Under the pieces are notes generated by a model. The model saw nothing but the letters and a program-made list of their open reading frames with translations, was not told the DNA's origin and made no database searches. The position numbers and the translations under genes are program-made. From PWXP01 sp034005525 (GTDB lineage Bacteria > Planctomycetota > Planctomycetia > Pirellulales > Thermoguttaceae), in the NCBI GenBank assembly GCA_034005525.1, contig JAVEUP010000058.1, positions 1 to 40,212 on the forward strand: DNA of 40,212 nt, written 5' to 3'. This document shows positions 7,755-14,803 of the stretch, one piece after another. Each line of letters starts with the position of its first letter. Position 1 is the stretch's first letter.

Positions 7755-7783
7755 TTGACAGTGGGGCTGTTTTCGCGTAAATT
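7755..7783 (+). promoter_or_regulatory. promoter of the ArsR-type regulator
   Basis: TTGACA (7755-7760), a 17-bp spacer and TAAATT (7778-7783). The start would fall near 7790, just before AGGAG (7798-7802) and the ATG at 7813. The regulator therefore has its own promoter as well as possible read-through from the operon. Confidence 0.75.
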
Positions 7784-7812
7784 CATTGGTGAGAAATAGG
7801 AGCACGTTTGGT

Positions 7813-8190
7813 ATGCACACACACACCACAGCAAGCGAGCCGCGCACGGACTGGGAATTCTGTGCCCAATTGCTCCGTGCCGTAGCGCATCCAGTACGGT
7901 TGCAGATACTCGCAACCTTATGTGAAGGTCCTCTATGTGTCAATGATGTCAACGCATTGGTCGCCGTACCCCAGCCGCAGCTTTCCCAGCATATGGGCGC
8001 GCTGCGGAAGCTGGAGATTGTCTCTTGTCACACGAACGGGCCACTTCGGTGCTACTACGTTTGCAGACCGACCCTGGTGAAGGATCTCATCCGGCTTTGT
8101 ACCGAAGAGCATCCAATTGTTCAGAAAGATCGCGCTGTGGTCGTCCGCGAGGCGGCAACAAGGCGGGACAGTGGAACGGTCTTGCCGTAG
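7813..8190 (+). CDS. ArsR/SmtB-family repressor, possible persulfide sensor
   Basis: 125 residues, ATG at 7813 chosen because AGGAG sits 10 nt upstream. The winged helix is clear: AHPVRLQILATLCEGPLCVNDV (helices 2-3), VPQPQLSQHMGALRKLEIV (recognition helix) and the wing GPLRCYYVCRPT. It has seven cysteines. Cys37, in the helix after the RLQIL segment, and Cys96, in the last helix (LIRLC), lie near the two cysteines that form a tetrasulfide bridge in SqrR/BigR-type persulfide sensors, although Cys37 is one helical turn away from the SqrR position. The metal-type CxC of arsenic sensors is reduced to a single Cys42. Placement after a sulfur-transfer operon supports persulfide or sulfide sensing. 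The family is certain; the ligand is inferred. Confidence 0.88.
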   Translation: MHTHTTASEPRTDWEFCAQLLRAVAHPVRLQILATLCEGPLCVNDVNALVAVPQPQLSQHMGALRKLEIVSCHTNGPLRCYYVCRPTLVKDLIRLCTEEHPIVQKDRAVVVREAATRRDSGTVLP

Positions 8191-8257
8191 TCGCGGGCGG
8201 CGGACGTTCCCCGATGGTTGGGAGGGATGAAGCATCTGTCTTTGATCTTACCCCGAG

Positions 8258-8350
8258 GAGGATCATCGTGTTCACCGCGGTGACGACCCGACGGTTGTCG
8301 TTTGCCGGTTCGCCCGTGTTCGGGTTGACGTCGAAGCCACTCGCTTTCAC
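8258..8350 (-). pseudogene. short coding-like remnant after the DegT gene
   Basis: A GTG at 8350 overlaps the stop of the aminotransferase gene, and about 31 codons with strong G/C third positions follow (FDVNPNTGEPANDNRR, then VVTAVNTMILL). After about 8258 the codon bias is lost and the frame runs antisense into the ArsR gene. It looks like the surviving piece of a translationally coupled gene. I cannot name the family with confidence. Confidence 0.3.
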
Positions 8351-9696
8351 ACCGCGTTCAGCTCGTCCCGGTTTTCATGGACTTTGAAGATGGCGTTGGC
8401 GATATCATCCATGTCCTCCTTATCTCCAAGAAGAATTCCGGACGACCAGAACGCGAGCACGTTTTCGCAGACTTCATCGCAACGGGGGCACTCGTTCTGC
8501 TCGCGGTATTCTTGCAGCCGTTTCGCGGGGAACATGCGCTGGTAGACCTTGGCGTCGAGGATGTGGTCCACCCATGGCTCCTTGTGCAATCCGTGACCGA
8601 TATAGGAGCCAAGGCTGATCCCTTCCGCCCTGATGGCCTTAAGGAACGCACTGCGGCTGGCATTGTTGAAATGTTCTTTCCGATAGGTCATGCCGTAGAC
8701 GTAATAAGCACCGCTGCCGGTTCCCTCGTACAGCTTCTGCGGAACAACCCCCGGAAAGTCCTTCAGCTTCGCGGCCAGGTAGGCAGCGTTTTCGTTCCGG
8801 CGGGCGAAGCGCTCCTTGACACCCGGCAACTGGCCAAGCAGAACAGCCGCTTCAAACTCATTCATTCGGTACTTCGGCCCAATCGTCTCGGTACGCCCCC
8901 TGCGGGATGTCCCGTGATTATGGACGGTGTAACACTGGTCCATGAGTTGTTCATCGCTGCCGACGATTGCCCCGCCTTCCCCGCAAGCGATGGTCTTGCT
9001 TGCCTGAAAGCTGAACGATCCGAGGTCTCCAATGCTGCCCAGCTTCTTGCCCCGGTATTCGGCAAGATGTCCTTGGCAGGCGTCTTCGATGACCCTCAAA
9101 TCATGCTTCTTGGCGATGGCCATAATCCTGTCCATATCGCAGGGCTGGCCCATGATGTGGACGGGCATGATTGCCCTGGTATGCTCGGTAACCCGGCGTT
9201 CTACGTCGTCGGGGTCGATTTGGAAGGACTCCGGATCCAAGTCGGCCAACACCGGCAGCGCCCTGGCACACAAAATTGCGGCGATGGTTCCGGGATCGGT
9301 ATAAGGCGAGGTGATGACCTCATCTCCAGGGCCGATTCCCAGGGCTTCGACGCACGTGTGCAACGCCTGCGTCCCCGAACCCGTGCCCACGCAATAGGGC
9401 ACTCCCGTCAACTGCGCAAACTCCTTTTCAAACGTGGGGACCGTGCCGGACTTGGATTGGATTCTGCACCAGATCCCGCTCTTGGTGGTTTGCACGACCG
9501 CGTCCACCACATCCTCATCCCGGGGCGGCCACGAGGGCCAGCCCTTGCCCTTTCTGACAGGATCCCCGCCGAGAATTGCGAGTTTGGAAGCATTGTCGGC
9601 GGAACTGCCGCGGGCTGCGATCCCCGGCACGGCGATGGCGACCCCGGTGGATGCGGCCGTCAAGAACTCTCGTCTACCCAGAACGTGCTTACTCAT
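8347..9696 (-). CDS. Tat-signal DegT/DnrJ/EryC1/StrS-type aminotransferase
   Basis: The chosen start, ATG at 9696, sits behind AGGAG and gives 449 residues. Residues 1-35 form a twin-arginine signal (GRREFLTAASTGVAIAVPGIAARG), so the enzyme should be exported folded with its PLP. The fold-type I core includes the GTGSGTQAL phosphate-binding loop, MPVHIMGQPCDM, VIEDACQGHLAEYRGKKLG with the PLP-binding Asp, and SFQASKTIACGEGG with the Schiff-base Lys. Relatives transfer amino groups to keto sugars in nucleotide-sugar pathways. Exported versions occur in planctomycetes with no settled substrate. A CPRCDEVC motif near the C-terminus may bind metal. It is the last gene of the minus-strand run, 49 bp after the radical SAM gene. 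Confidence 0.9.
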   Translation of the reverse strand: MSKHVLGRREFLTAASTGVAIAVPGIAARGSSADNASKLAILGGDPVRKGKGWPSWPPRDEDVVDAVVQTTKSGIWCRIQSKSGTVPTFEKEFAQLTGVPYCVGTGSGTQALHTCVEALGIGPGDEVITSPYTDPGTIAAILCARALPVLADLDPESFQIDPDDVERRVTEHTRAIMPVHIMGQPCDMDRIMAIAKKHDLRVIEDACQGHLAEYRGKKLGSIGDLGSFSFQASKTIACGEGGAIVGSDEQLMDQCYTVHNHGTSRRGRTETIGPKYRMNEFEAAVLLGQLPGVKERFARRNENAAYLAAKLKDFPGVVPQKLYEGTGSGAYYVYGMTYRKEHFNNASRSAFLKAIRAEGISLGSYIGHGLHKEPWVDHILDAKVYQRMFPAKRLQEYREQNECPRCDEVCENVLAFWSSGILLGDKEDMDDIANAIFKVHENRDELNAV

Positions 9697-9745
9697 TTCT
9701 AGGACTCCTTCATTCGGCAAAGGTAACCGCTGAGCATTTCCGAAA

Positions 9746-10699
9746 TCACTCCAAGGATTTCGGCCTCGAACGGCATGTGGCTGCTCCGTAGTAAACCCTT
9801 TCCCCCACAATCGACTCCTCCAGTAGTTTCTCGGCTCGCAGCTCCTCAAGATACTTAATGACTTCGTTCCTGTGCATATCGAGTCCTCCGGCAATATCTT
9901 CCAGGGAACAGGGCCGCCGGCGGAGCATTTCCAGAATGTCTTCCCGGCCCGCGACGAACTCCGCCCGGCGATGAACGCCGCGGAAGTCGGCGATGACCTC
10001 GGCGCGAGGGTGAAAGACCGTTGTCAACTCGGCCAGACGCTGTGGCGATACGCCCAAGGCGTACTCTTCCGCGGGTGGGCGTGTGACCGTATTCAACTGC
10101 ACCCGATCCGGTTGGATGCGGGCAACGCATTGGGCTGTCTTTGCAAGCTCGCTGGGAATGGCCGTGTAACCCCCGATGACGAACACTTCCAGCCAGTACT
10201 TCCCTTGGTACTCGCGACGGAAGTCGATCAACCCTTCGAGCATGTGGCCGAATGAGATGTCTTGGTGCGGGCGGTTCACCGCTTGAAACATGGCTTCGTC
10301 CCCGGCGTCGAGGGACGGGACGACCAGATCGGCTTCCATCAACTGGCGGCGGAGTTCTTTGTCGGCGAACAACGCCCCGTTGGTCAGGACTGCCACCGGC
10401 ACGTCGGTCATTGTCTTGATCCGATCGATCAGCTCATCAAGCCGGGAGTAGAGAGTCGGTTCCCCGGAACCGCTCAGCGTGATGTAATCCGGCCTGGTGG
10501 CCAGCTTCCGCTGGAGGTTTTCAAGAACGCCTTCAAGCGGAACCCACTCTTTTCTTTCCGTCGTTGTGCAGGGTGTCCGGCCGAGTTGGCAATAGATGCA
10601 ATCGTAGGTGCACGTCTTGAAGGGAACCAGATCGACGCCGAGCGAGCGACCGAGACGCCGCGACGGCACCGGGCCAAAAATGTAGTTGATACCTTTCAT
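9746..10699 (-). CDS. radical SAM protein with C-terminal winged helix
   Basis: 317 residues. The cluster motif CTYDCIYC (Cys30, Cys34, Cys37) follows the N-terminal FGPVPSRRLGRSLGVDLVPFK that marks the COG0731-type radical SAM group. ITLSGSGEPTLY is the GGE-like SAM-binding segment, and VLTNGALF follows. After about residue 245 a winged-helix-like tail appears (GREDILEMLRRRPCSLEDIAGGL, then RNEVIKYLEEL). The start behind GAGAGG is well supported. The substrate is unknown: relatives include uncharacterised enzymes with distant similarity to the tRNA-modifying TYW1. The neighbours (Thi4-like, racemase, DegT) give no single pathway. Confidence 0.88.
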   Translation of the reverse strand: MKGINYIFGPVPSRRLGRSLGVDLVPFKTCTYDCIYCQLGRTPCTTTERKEWVPLEGVLENLQRKLATRPDYITLSGSGEPTLYSRLDELIDRIKTMTDVPVAVLTNGALFADKELRRQLMEADLVVPSLDAGDEAMFQAVNRPHQDISFGHMLEGLIDFRREYQGKYWLEVFVIGGYTAIPSELAKTAQCVARIQPDRVQLNTVTRPPAEEYALGVSPQRLAELTTVFHPRAEVIADFRGVHRRAEFVAGREDILEMLRRRPCSLEDIAGGLDMHRNEVIKYLEELRAEKLLEESIVGERVYYGAATCRSRPKSLE

Positions 10700-10751
10700 C
10701 TTTCGTTCGGCCTCTCAAGGATCGTCCGATCGACGCCTGTCCGGGTGCCAT

Positions 10752-11456
10752 CTAACCAAGCTTGCCGGAAAGAGCATGCTCGACGGCTGCTTCGGCGTGG
10801 ATCCATGTCGTGTCGAACACGGGTACGCTGCAGTCGCTTTGGGAAACGAGCAGGGTGATTTCGGTGCAGCCGAGGATAATCGCCTCGGCGCCGCGCTGCG
10901 CCAGCCTGTCCATGATCCGGCCGTACTCCTGTCGTGAATGGTCCACAATCTTCCCGACGCACAGTTCCTCGTAGATGATGCGATGTACCGTGCGGCGGTC
11001 TTCTTCTTCAGGGATGAGCACGTCGAGGCCGTGGCGGCTGGAAAGGCGGCCTCGGTAGAAGTCTTCTTCCATGGTGAACCTGGTTCCCAGAAGACCAACG
11101 TTCGCTAGCGACCGCGCTTTCACGGCATGGGCCGTTGCATCGGCGATGTGGAGGAGTGGAATGGAAACGCCATGCTGAACGGCATCGGCTACCTTGTGCA
11201 TGGTGTTGGTGCAAAGGAGCAGGAAATCCGCCCCGCCCTTTTCGAGTTGCCGGGCAGCGGCGACCATTTGCTCGCCCGCTTCCTCCCATTGGTCCAGCCG
11301 CTGCAGGGGTTCGATCTCGGCGAAATCCACGGAATTCAGGAGGCACCTGGCCGAGTGGAGGCCGCCGAGCTTTGCCTTCACGCCCTCGTTGATGAGTCGA
11401 TAGTACTCAAGGGACGACTCCCAACTCATCCCGCCAATCAGCCCAATGGTCTTCAT
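10752..11456 (-). CDS. aspartate/glutamate racemase family protein
   Basis: 234 residues from the ATG at 11456, with GAGG upstream; a GTG two codons earlier is possible. The N-terminus TIGLIGGMSWESSLEYYRLINEG is typical of aspartate racemases of the YgeA/RacD kind. The two catalytic cysteines are visible in LLLCTNTMHKVAD and IILGCTEI, one from each half of the pseudo-symmetric fold. It is therefore expected to be an active cofactor-free racemase for aspartate, glutamate or a related substrate. It lies 28 bp after the Thi4-like gene. Confidence 0.92.
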   Translation of the reverse strand: MKTIGLIGGMSWESSLEYYRLINEGVKAKLGGLHSARCLLNSVDFAEIEPLQRLDQWEEAGEQMVAAARQLEKGGADFLLLCTNTMHKVADAVQHGVSIPLLHIADATAHAVKARSLANVGLLGTRFTMEEDFYRGRLSSRHGLDVLIPEEEDRRTVHRIIYEELCVGKIVDHSRQEYGRIMDRLAQRGAEAIILGCTEITLLVSQSDCSVPVFDTTWIHAEAAVEHALSGKLG

Positions 11457-11480
11457 GGTCACCTCGCTGGATGGCGGGAC

Positions 11481-11501
11481 GGTGTCAGGTGTCAGGTGTC
11501 A
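11481..11501. repeat. three tandem copies of a 7-bp repeat at the Thi4 stop
   Basis: GGTGTCA occurs three times in tandem (11481-11501). The stop codon and last residues (LTPDT) of the Thi4-like gene are encoded by this repeat, so copy-number change would alter the C-terminus. Confidence 0.8.
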
Positions 11502-12261
11502 GGGCAGCTTGGATGGCTTCGGCAACGCGTTTCCCCGAGAGCAGCATGCCGCCGAAGATCGGTCCCATGCGCGGGCCGCCAAGGGTTGCGGAGACACTCA
11601 TTCCAGCAATCCAAAGCCCCGGGAAGACTTCGCCTGCGTGTTCCACCACGAAGTTCTCTCCCGCGGTGGCATCCATCGGGCCTTCCACCATTCCAGGGCC
11701 GGGAGCCGGCAACAGATTGCGCCTGCGAAGGCACTCGACGAGGATGGCTTCGTGGCCGGTCACGTCGAGGACGGCTCTGGCCGAAAACACGATCGGATCG
11801 ACGGGCAGGGCTGGGGAAACATTGGTGCGGTTGACAACCACGCCGGTCACCCGGTTTTGGTGAACGCATAGATCTTCAACCGTGGTCAGGTTCAGGATGG
11901 CAACACCGGCCTGGAGCGCCTTGCAGCACAGTCCGGCGGCCAGTTCGATGGAATCGACCGCGTGGAGATTCTCACGCCGCAACTGAGAGCGGATACCCAG
12001 CTCGTCGAGCAGGGGGACCGCCTCGTCTTGAACGACCGCCACGTTCATGGCCATACCGCCGCCCCAGATCCCCCCGCCGGGCGACAGTCGCTTCTCCAGC
12101 ACGGTGACCTTGGCGCCGGATTTCGCCATGAAATACGCGGCAACGAGCCCGGCCGGCCCGCCGCCGACGATCACCACATCACTCGCGACGCGGTCGAGAA
12201 GCTTCTCATGATAGGTGCAAATAATCGTTTTCGAGATTTCCACTTCATTTAGTTGCGGCAC
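11485..12261 (-). CDS. thi4: Thi4-family thiazole synthase
   Basis: 258 residues, starting at a GTG 6 nt after AAAGGAGTC. FAD/NAD site SDVVIVGGGPAGLVAAYFM, then VLEKRLSPGGGIWGGGMAMN, DVTGHEAILV and a C-terminal GMSVSATLGGPRMGPIFGGML are all hallmarks of Thi4, which builds the thiazole of thiamin from NAD and glycine. The yeast enzyme donates sulfur from its own cysteine. Archaeal enzymes with His at that site use free sulfide. Aligned by eye on the following VDP, this protein has Pro (ALPVDP), so neither Cys nor His is present. It could be sulfide-dependent or do other chemistry. A sulfide-dependent enzyme would fit the sulfur-rich neighbourhood. Confidence 0.9.
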   Translation of the reverse strand: MPQLNEVEISKTIICTYHEKLLDRVASDVVIVGGGPAGLVAAYFMAKSGAKVTVLEKRLSPGGGIWGGGMAMNVAVVQDEAVPLLDELGIRSQLRRENLHAVDSIELAAGLCCKALQAGVAILNLTTVEDLCVHQNRVTGVVVNRTNVSPALPVDPIVFSARAVLDVTGHEAILVECLRRRNLLPAPGPGMVEGPMDATAGENFVVEHAGEVFPGLWIAGMSVSATLGGPRMGPIFGGMLLSGKRVAEAIQAALTPDT

Positions 12262-12276
12262 CGGAACGACTCCTTT

Positions 12277-13134
12277 TCAACGATTGGACGACGGTTTCAA
12301 CACCATTCTACCAACCGGGCTCCCGATGTCACGGGCGATGACCGGGCATTTTACCCGGAGCAGGAAGTAGATGGGCCGGGAGGTTCCATTCAGGGTCTCG
12401 AAGTTGCCCTGCCCCTTGGCGATGATGAGGTCGGCCTCGGCGAATTCCCGTTGGAATGTTTCACTGCAGTCGTCCAGGAGCGTTCCGGGAGCATCCGAGC
12501 CGTTATCGATGACGCGCACAAGCCCGATCAGGCCCGCGGCCTCGGCGTCTTCGAGCGTCGCGTCGTTGATGACCGGCATCCCGCGGACGGCAACGGTGAC
12601 TCTTTCGCGGGGCAATTGCTCGATGAGCAACCGGTCGAAGACGATTTCGCCGGCGTTGTCGGTCAGGTAGAGGATCCTTTGCGCCTCCGCGACGGCCGCT
12701 GCAAACTCCGCGATATTGCCGACAAGGGGCTCGTGCAGGGATTGGGTAATCGAGACCTGGACCTCCGATTCGCTCAGGCCGCTCTTGACGGCCAGATCCA
12801 TTACGTTTCCAGCAATCGCCAGGCGCACGGCCGTCTCCCACCGGTCGGACGCGTTTTCCAGGCGGCTCTGGAAATTGGGCAACAGGTCCAGGGCCAGTTG
12901 GTTGAACAGCTCTTTGCTTGCGCGGTAGGGATCACCATTGCGGCACAGTTCACGGATGCGACGATTGACGACTTGCGCCATCGCCGCCGGAGGCCGGTTC
13001 AAATCCATACGGCTGGTTGCGTGCAACACCTCGCGGAGAATCTGTTCATGAATCTGTTCATCCTCGGTCACCAGGCGCACCGAGGCCAGCGATTGGCGAA
13101 CCAAGCAGGGGATGCAATCAAAAAACGTTTTCAT
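12277..13134 (-). CDS. DUF89/ARMT1-like protein (metal-dependent phosphatase family)
   Basis: 285 residues from the ATG at 13134, 6 nt after AGG. The N-terminus has FDCIPCLVRQ, the CxxC type seen in prokaryotic DUF89 proteins such as AF1104. The metal-binding signatures LTDNAGEIVFD and AKGQGNFETL (Lys-Gly-x2-Asn-x-Glu type) are intact. Members of this family are damage-control phosphatases acting on sugar phosphates or related metabolites. The start overlaps the end of the metallo-beta-lactamase gene by 17 bp, indicating coupled translation. Proximity to Thi4 and Fe-S ATPases suggests a housekeeping or repair task. The true substrate cannot be read from sequence. Confidence 0.85.
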   Translation of the reverse strand: MKTFFDCIPCLVRQSLASVRLVTEDEQIHEQILREVLHATSRMDLNRPPAAMAQVVNRRIRELCRNGDPYRASKELFNQLALDLLPNFQSRLENASDRWETAVRLAIAGNVMDLAVKSGLSESEVQVSITQSLHEPLVGNIAEFAAAVAEAQRILYLTDNAGEIVFDRLLIEQLPRERVTVAVRGMPVINDATLEDAEAAGLIGLVRVIDNGSDAPGTLLDDCSETFQREFAEADLIIAKGQGNFETLNGTSRPIYFLLRVKCPVIARDIGSPVGRMVLKPSSNR

Positions 13135-13966
13135 ACTCAACCTGGGTTCCAACATGAAAGGGAATGCAGCGCTCGGGCAGTGCGTGCCATAGGGCCGCGG
13201 TTGCGGCACGGCCGGTACAGTGGGCGGGCGCCAGGATTTCAATGTCCATTCCGCGCAACCCATCGATGGTTCTGCTCACGCGCTCGTCCGAAGCGCCAAC
13301 CAGGTGCATGCCGCCGAGGACTGCATGGATGGGCCGCTGCTGGGTCAATTGCCGCACGTAGCGCAGCGTGTTGATCACGCCTGCATGGGCGCAGCCCAGC
13401 AAGACAACGGTGCCCCGCGCCGAGTTGAAGAAGACGGCCTGGTCGTCGTTGAGCGGGTCGGGCGTGTGGCAGGGGGCATCGAGGAAGAACGGACCGCCGG
13501 TGTCTTCAAACTCCGTCACGCGCGGCACCGTGCCGGTAACCATAAGGCCGTTGCCAATGGCGGTCGGTTTCTCGGTAACCACCAGGCGGTCCCGATGGCG
13601 ATGGACCGCCCGCTCGATAGCGTCGGAGATGCCGATGCTTCGGCCTGTGCCGTCCTTGTTCCTGCCGAACTTCGGCTTCAGGGCGTCGGGATGGGCGTAA
13701 ATGGCGCTGGGATGATGGCCGCGTAAGGCGTCGGCCAAACCGCCCGTGTGGTCGTAGTGCCCGTGACTGAGTACCACGGCGTCGAGGCGGCTCAGATCGA
13801 TTCCCAGCCGATAGGCGTTGGCCAGCAGCACGCCGCCTTGGCCCGTATCGAACAAGACGCATTGCGACCCGTCGTCGATCCAGAGAGCGAGCCCATGTTC
13901 GGCCATGAGGCCCCGGCCTTCGGCCGTGTTCTCGACAAGAACCGTAATGGAAACTTTCTTCCTCAT
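13118..13966 (-). CDS. metallo-beta-lactamase-fold hydrolase
   Basis: 282 residues from the ATG at 13966 after GAAGAAGAG. The metal motif LSHGHYDHTGG (HxHxDH) is followed by GCAHAGV and GGMHLVG, and near the C-terminus PAHCTG. The N-terminus ITVLVENTAEG and the FDTGQGG segment place it with the group annotated as dihydropterin ribofuranosyl-aminobenzene phosphate synthase-like proteins (MJ0937 type), which often sit beside Mrp/NifX genes in anaerobes. It overlaps the thioesterase gene by 4 bp (ATGA). Its substrate is unknown. Confidence 0.88.
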   Translation of the reverse strand: MRKKVSITVLVENTAEGRGLMAEHGLALWIDDGSQCVLFDTGQGGVLLANAYRLGIDLSRLDAVVLSHGHYDHTGGLADALRGHHPSAIYAHPDALKPKFGRNKDGTGRSIGISDAIERAVHRHRDRLVVTEKPTAIGNGLMVTGTVPRVTEFEDTGGPFFLDAPCHTPDPLNDDQAVFFNSARGTVVLLGCAHAGVINTLRYVRQLTQQRPIHAVLGGMHLVGASDERVSRTIDGLRGMDIEILAPAHCTGRAATAALWHALPERCIPFHVGTQVEYENVF

Positions 13967-14421
13967 GTGCTCTTCTTCGTGAACCATGACATGACCCGCT
14001 TTTCGACAAACCTGGCCGTCGCCGTGGCCACGACCTGCCCGTCTTGCCGCACCTCGGCTGCCAGATGATGCACGGGTGAACCCTCCGACTGAAGCCACGC
14101 CCGCACTGCGGCCGGCCGGCTTACGGCAACCGGATGCCGAAAACGCACGTTCATATCGACGGTGACCGCGGCCAGTCCGTGGGCAAACAGGCAGTTGGTC
14201 ATGGCCCCGTCCAGCATCGTGCAAACGATCCCCCCGTGAAGCATCCCCGGGTAGCCTGCAAATATGGACTGGCAAGGGAACGAAGCTTCCACGGCGCCGT
14301 CGTGTGCCGGGTGGAATTCGAGCCCGAGGCCATGCCCATTGGCTCGAGCGCATGCGAAGCATTCCGGGTGGCTTTGCTGGCGTAGAATTGGCAGCGTCCG
14401 TTTGCCGTCGTCGTTGTTCAC
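13963..14421 (-). CDS. PaaI-family hotdog thioesterase
   Basis: About 152 residues if the GTG at 14421 is used. A TTG at 14451 would add 10 residues and overlap the previous gene; no start has a good ribosome site. The hotdog core includes SHPECFACARANGHGLGLEF, the HGG motif in GMLHGGIVCTMLDGAM and a long final strand (GQVVATATARFVEK). Such proteins hydrolyse acyl-CoA thioesters. The Cys pair in ECFAC is common in this subgroup. The overlap with the next gene ties it to the cofactor-handling run, though a thioesterase has no obvious role there. Confidence 0.85.
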   Translation of the reverse strand: MNNDDGKRTLPILRQQSHPECFACARANGHGLGLEFHPAHDGAVEASFPCQSIFAGYPGMLHGGIVCTMLDGAMTNCLFAHGLAAVTVDMNVRFRHPVAVSRPAAVRAWLQSEGSPVHHLAAEVRQDGQVVATATARFVEKRVMSWFTKKST

Positions 14422-14438
14422 GGTTTGCTTCAGTGGTT

Positions 14439-14777
14439 TCAGTGGTCGCAAAGATTCTGGCCCGGCACGATGGTGCCTTCGAGGAACGCCTTTGCGATGC
14501 TTTCGGGTGTATCGGACGCAACGCCGTAGATGACGCGGATGCCGTTTTGTGCAAAGAGCTGTTGCGCCCGCTGCCCCATGCCGCCGGCAATGATCACATT
14601 GGCGCCCTGCTCATGGAGCCATTGGGGCAAGACGCCGGGTTCGTGAGGCGGCGCATCGAGGATGGCAGTACCGAGATGCTCGCGGGTGGTCTCGTCGACG
14701 TCAACCAATGCGAATTGACGGCAATGGCCGAAGTGCATGGCCAGCCGGCCGTCGGCAAGTGGAATGGCGATTTTCAC
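14439..14777 (-). CDS. NifX/NafY-like FeMo-cofactor-binding domain protein (copy 3)
   Basis: 112 residues, starting at a GTG at 14777 behind AAGGAGA. The dinitrogenase iron-molybdenum cofactor domain is clear: KIAIPLADGRLAMHFGHCRQFALVDV, then NVIIAGGMGQRAQQLFAQNGI and a final AKAFLEGT. The MHFGHC histidine and cysteine may ligate a metal cluster. No nif genes are in the window. Small stand-alone copies next to Mrp and MinD ATPases are common in anaerobes and are thought to carry iron-sulfur or other metal cofactors. It is 26 bp from the IscU-Mrp gene. Confidence 0.9.
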   Translation of the reverse strand: MKIAIPLADGRLAMHFGHCRQFALVDVDETTREHLGTAILDAPPHEPGVLPQWLHEQGANVIIAGGMGQRAQQLFAQNGIRVIYGVASDTPESIAKAFLEGTIVPGQNLCDH

Positions 14778-14803
14778 GTGAATTCTCCTTGGCTTCGAAA
14801 CAA

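Noticed and set aside
8377..9702. 441-codon plus-strand frame opposite the DegT gene
   Set aside because: The minus-strand gene has a Tat signal, ribosome site and PLP lysine. The plus frame is a shadow.
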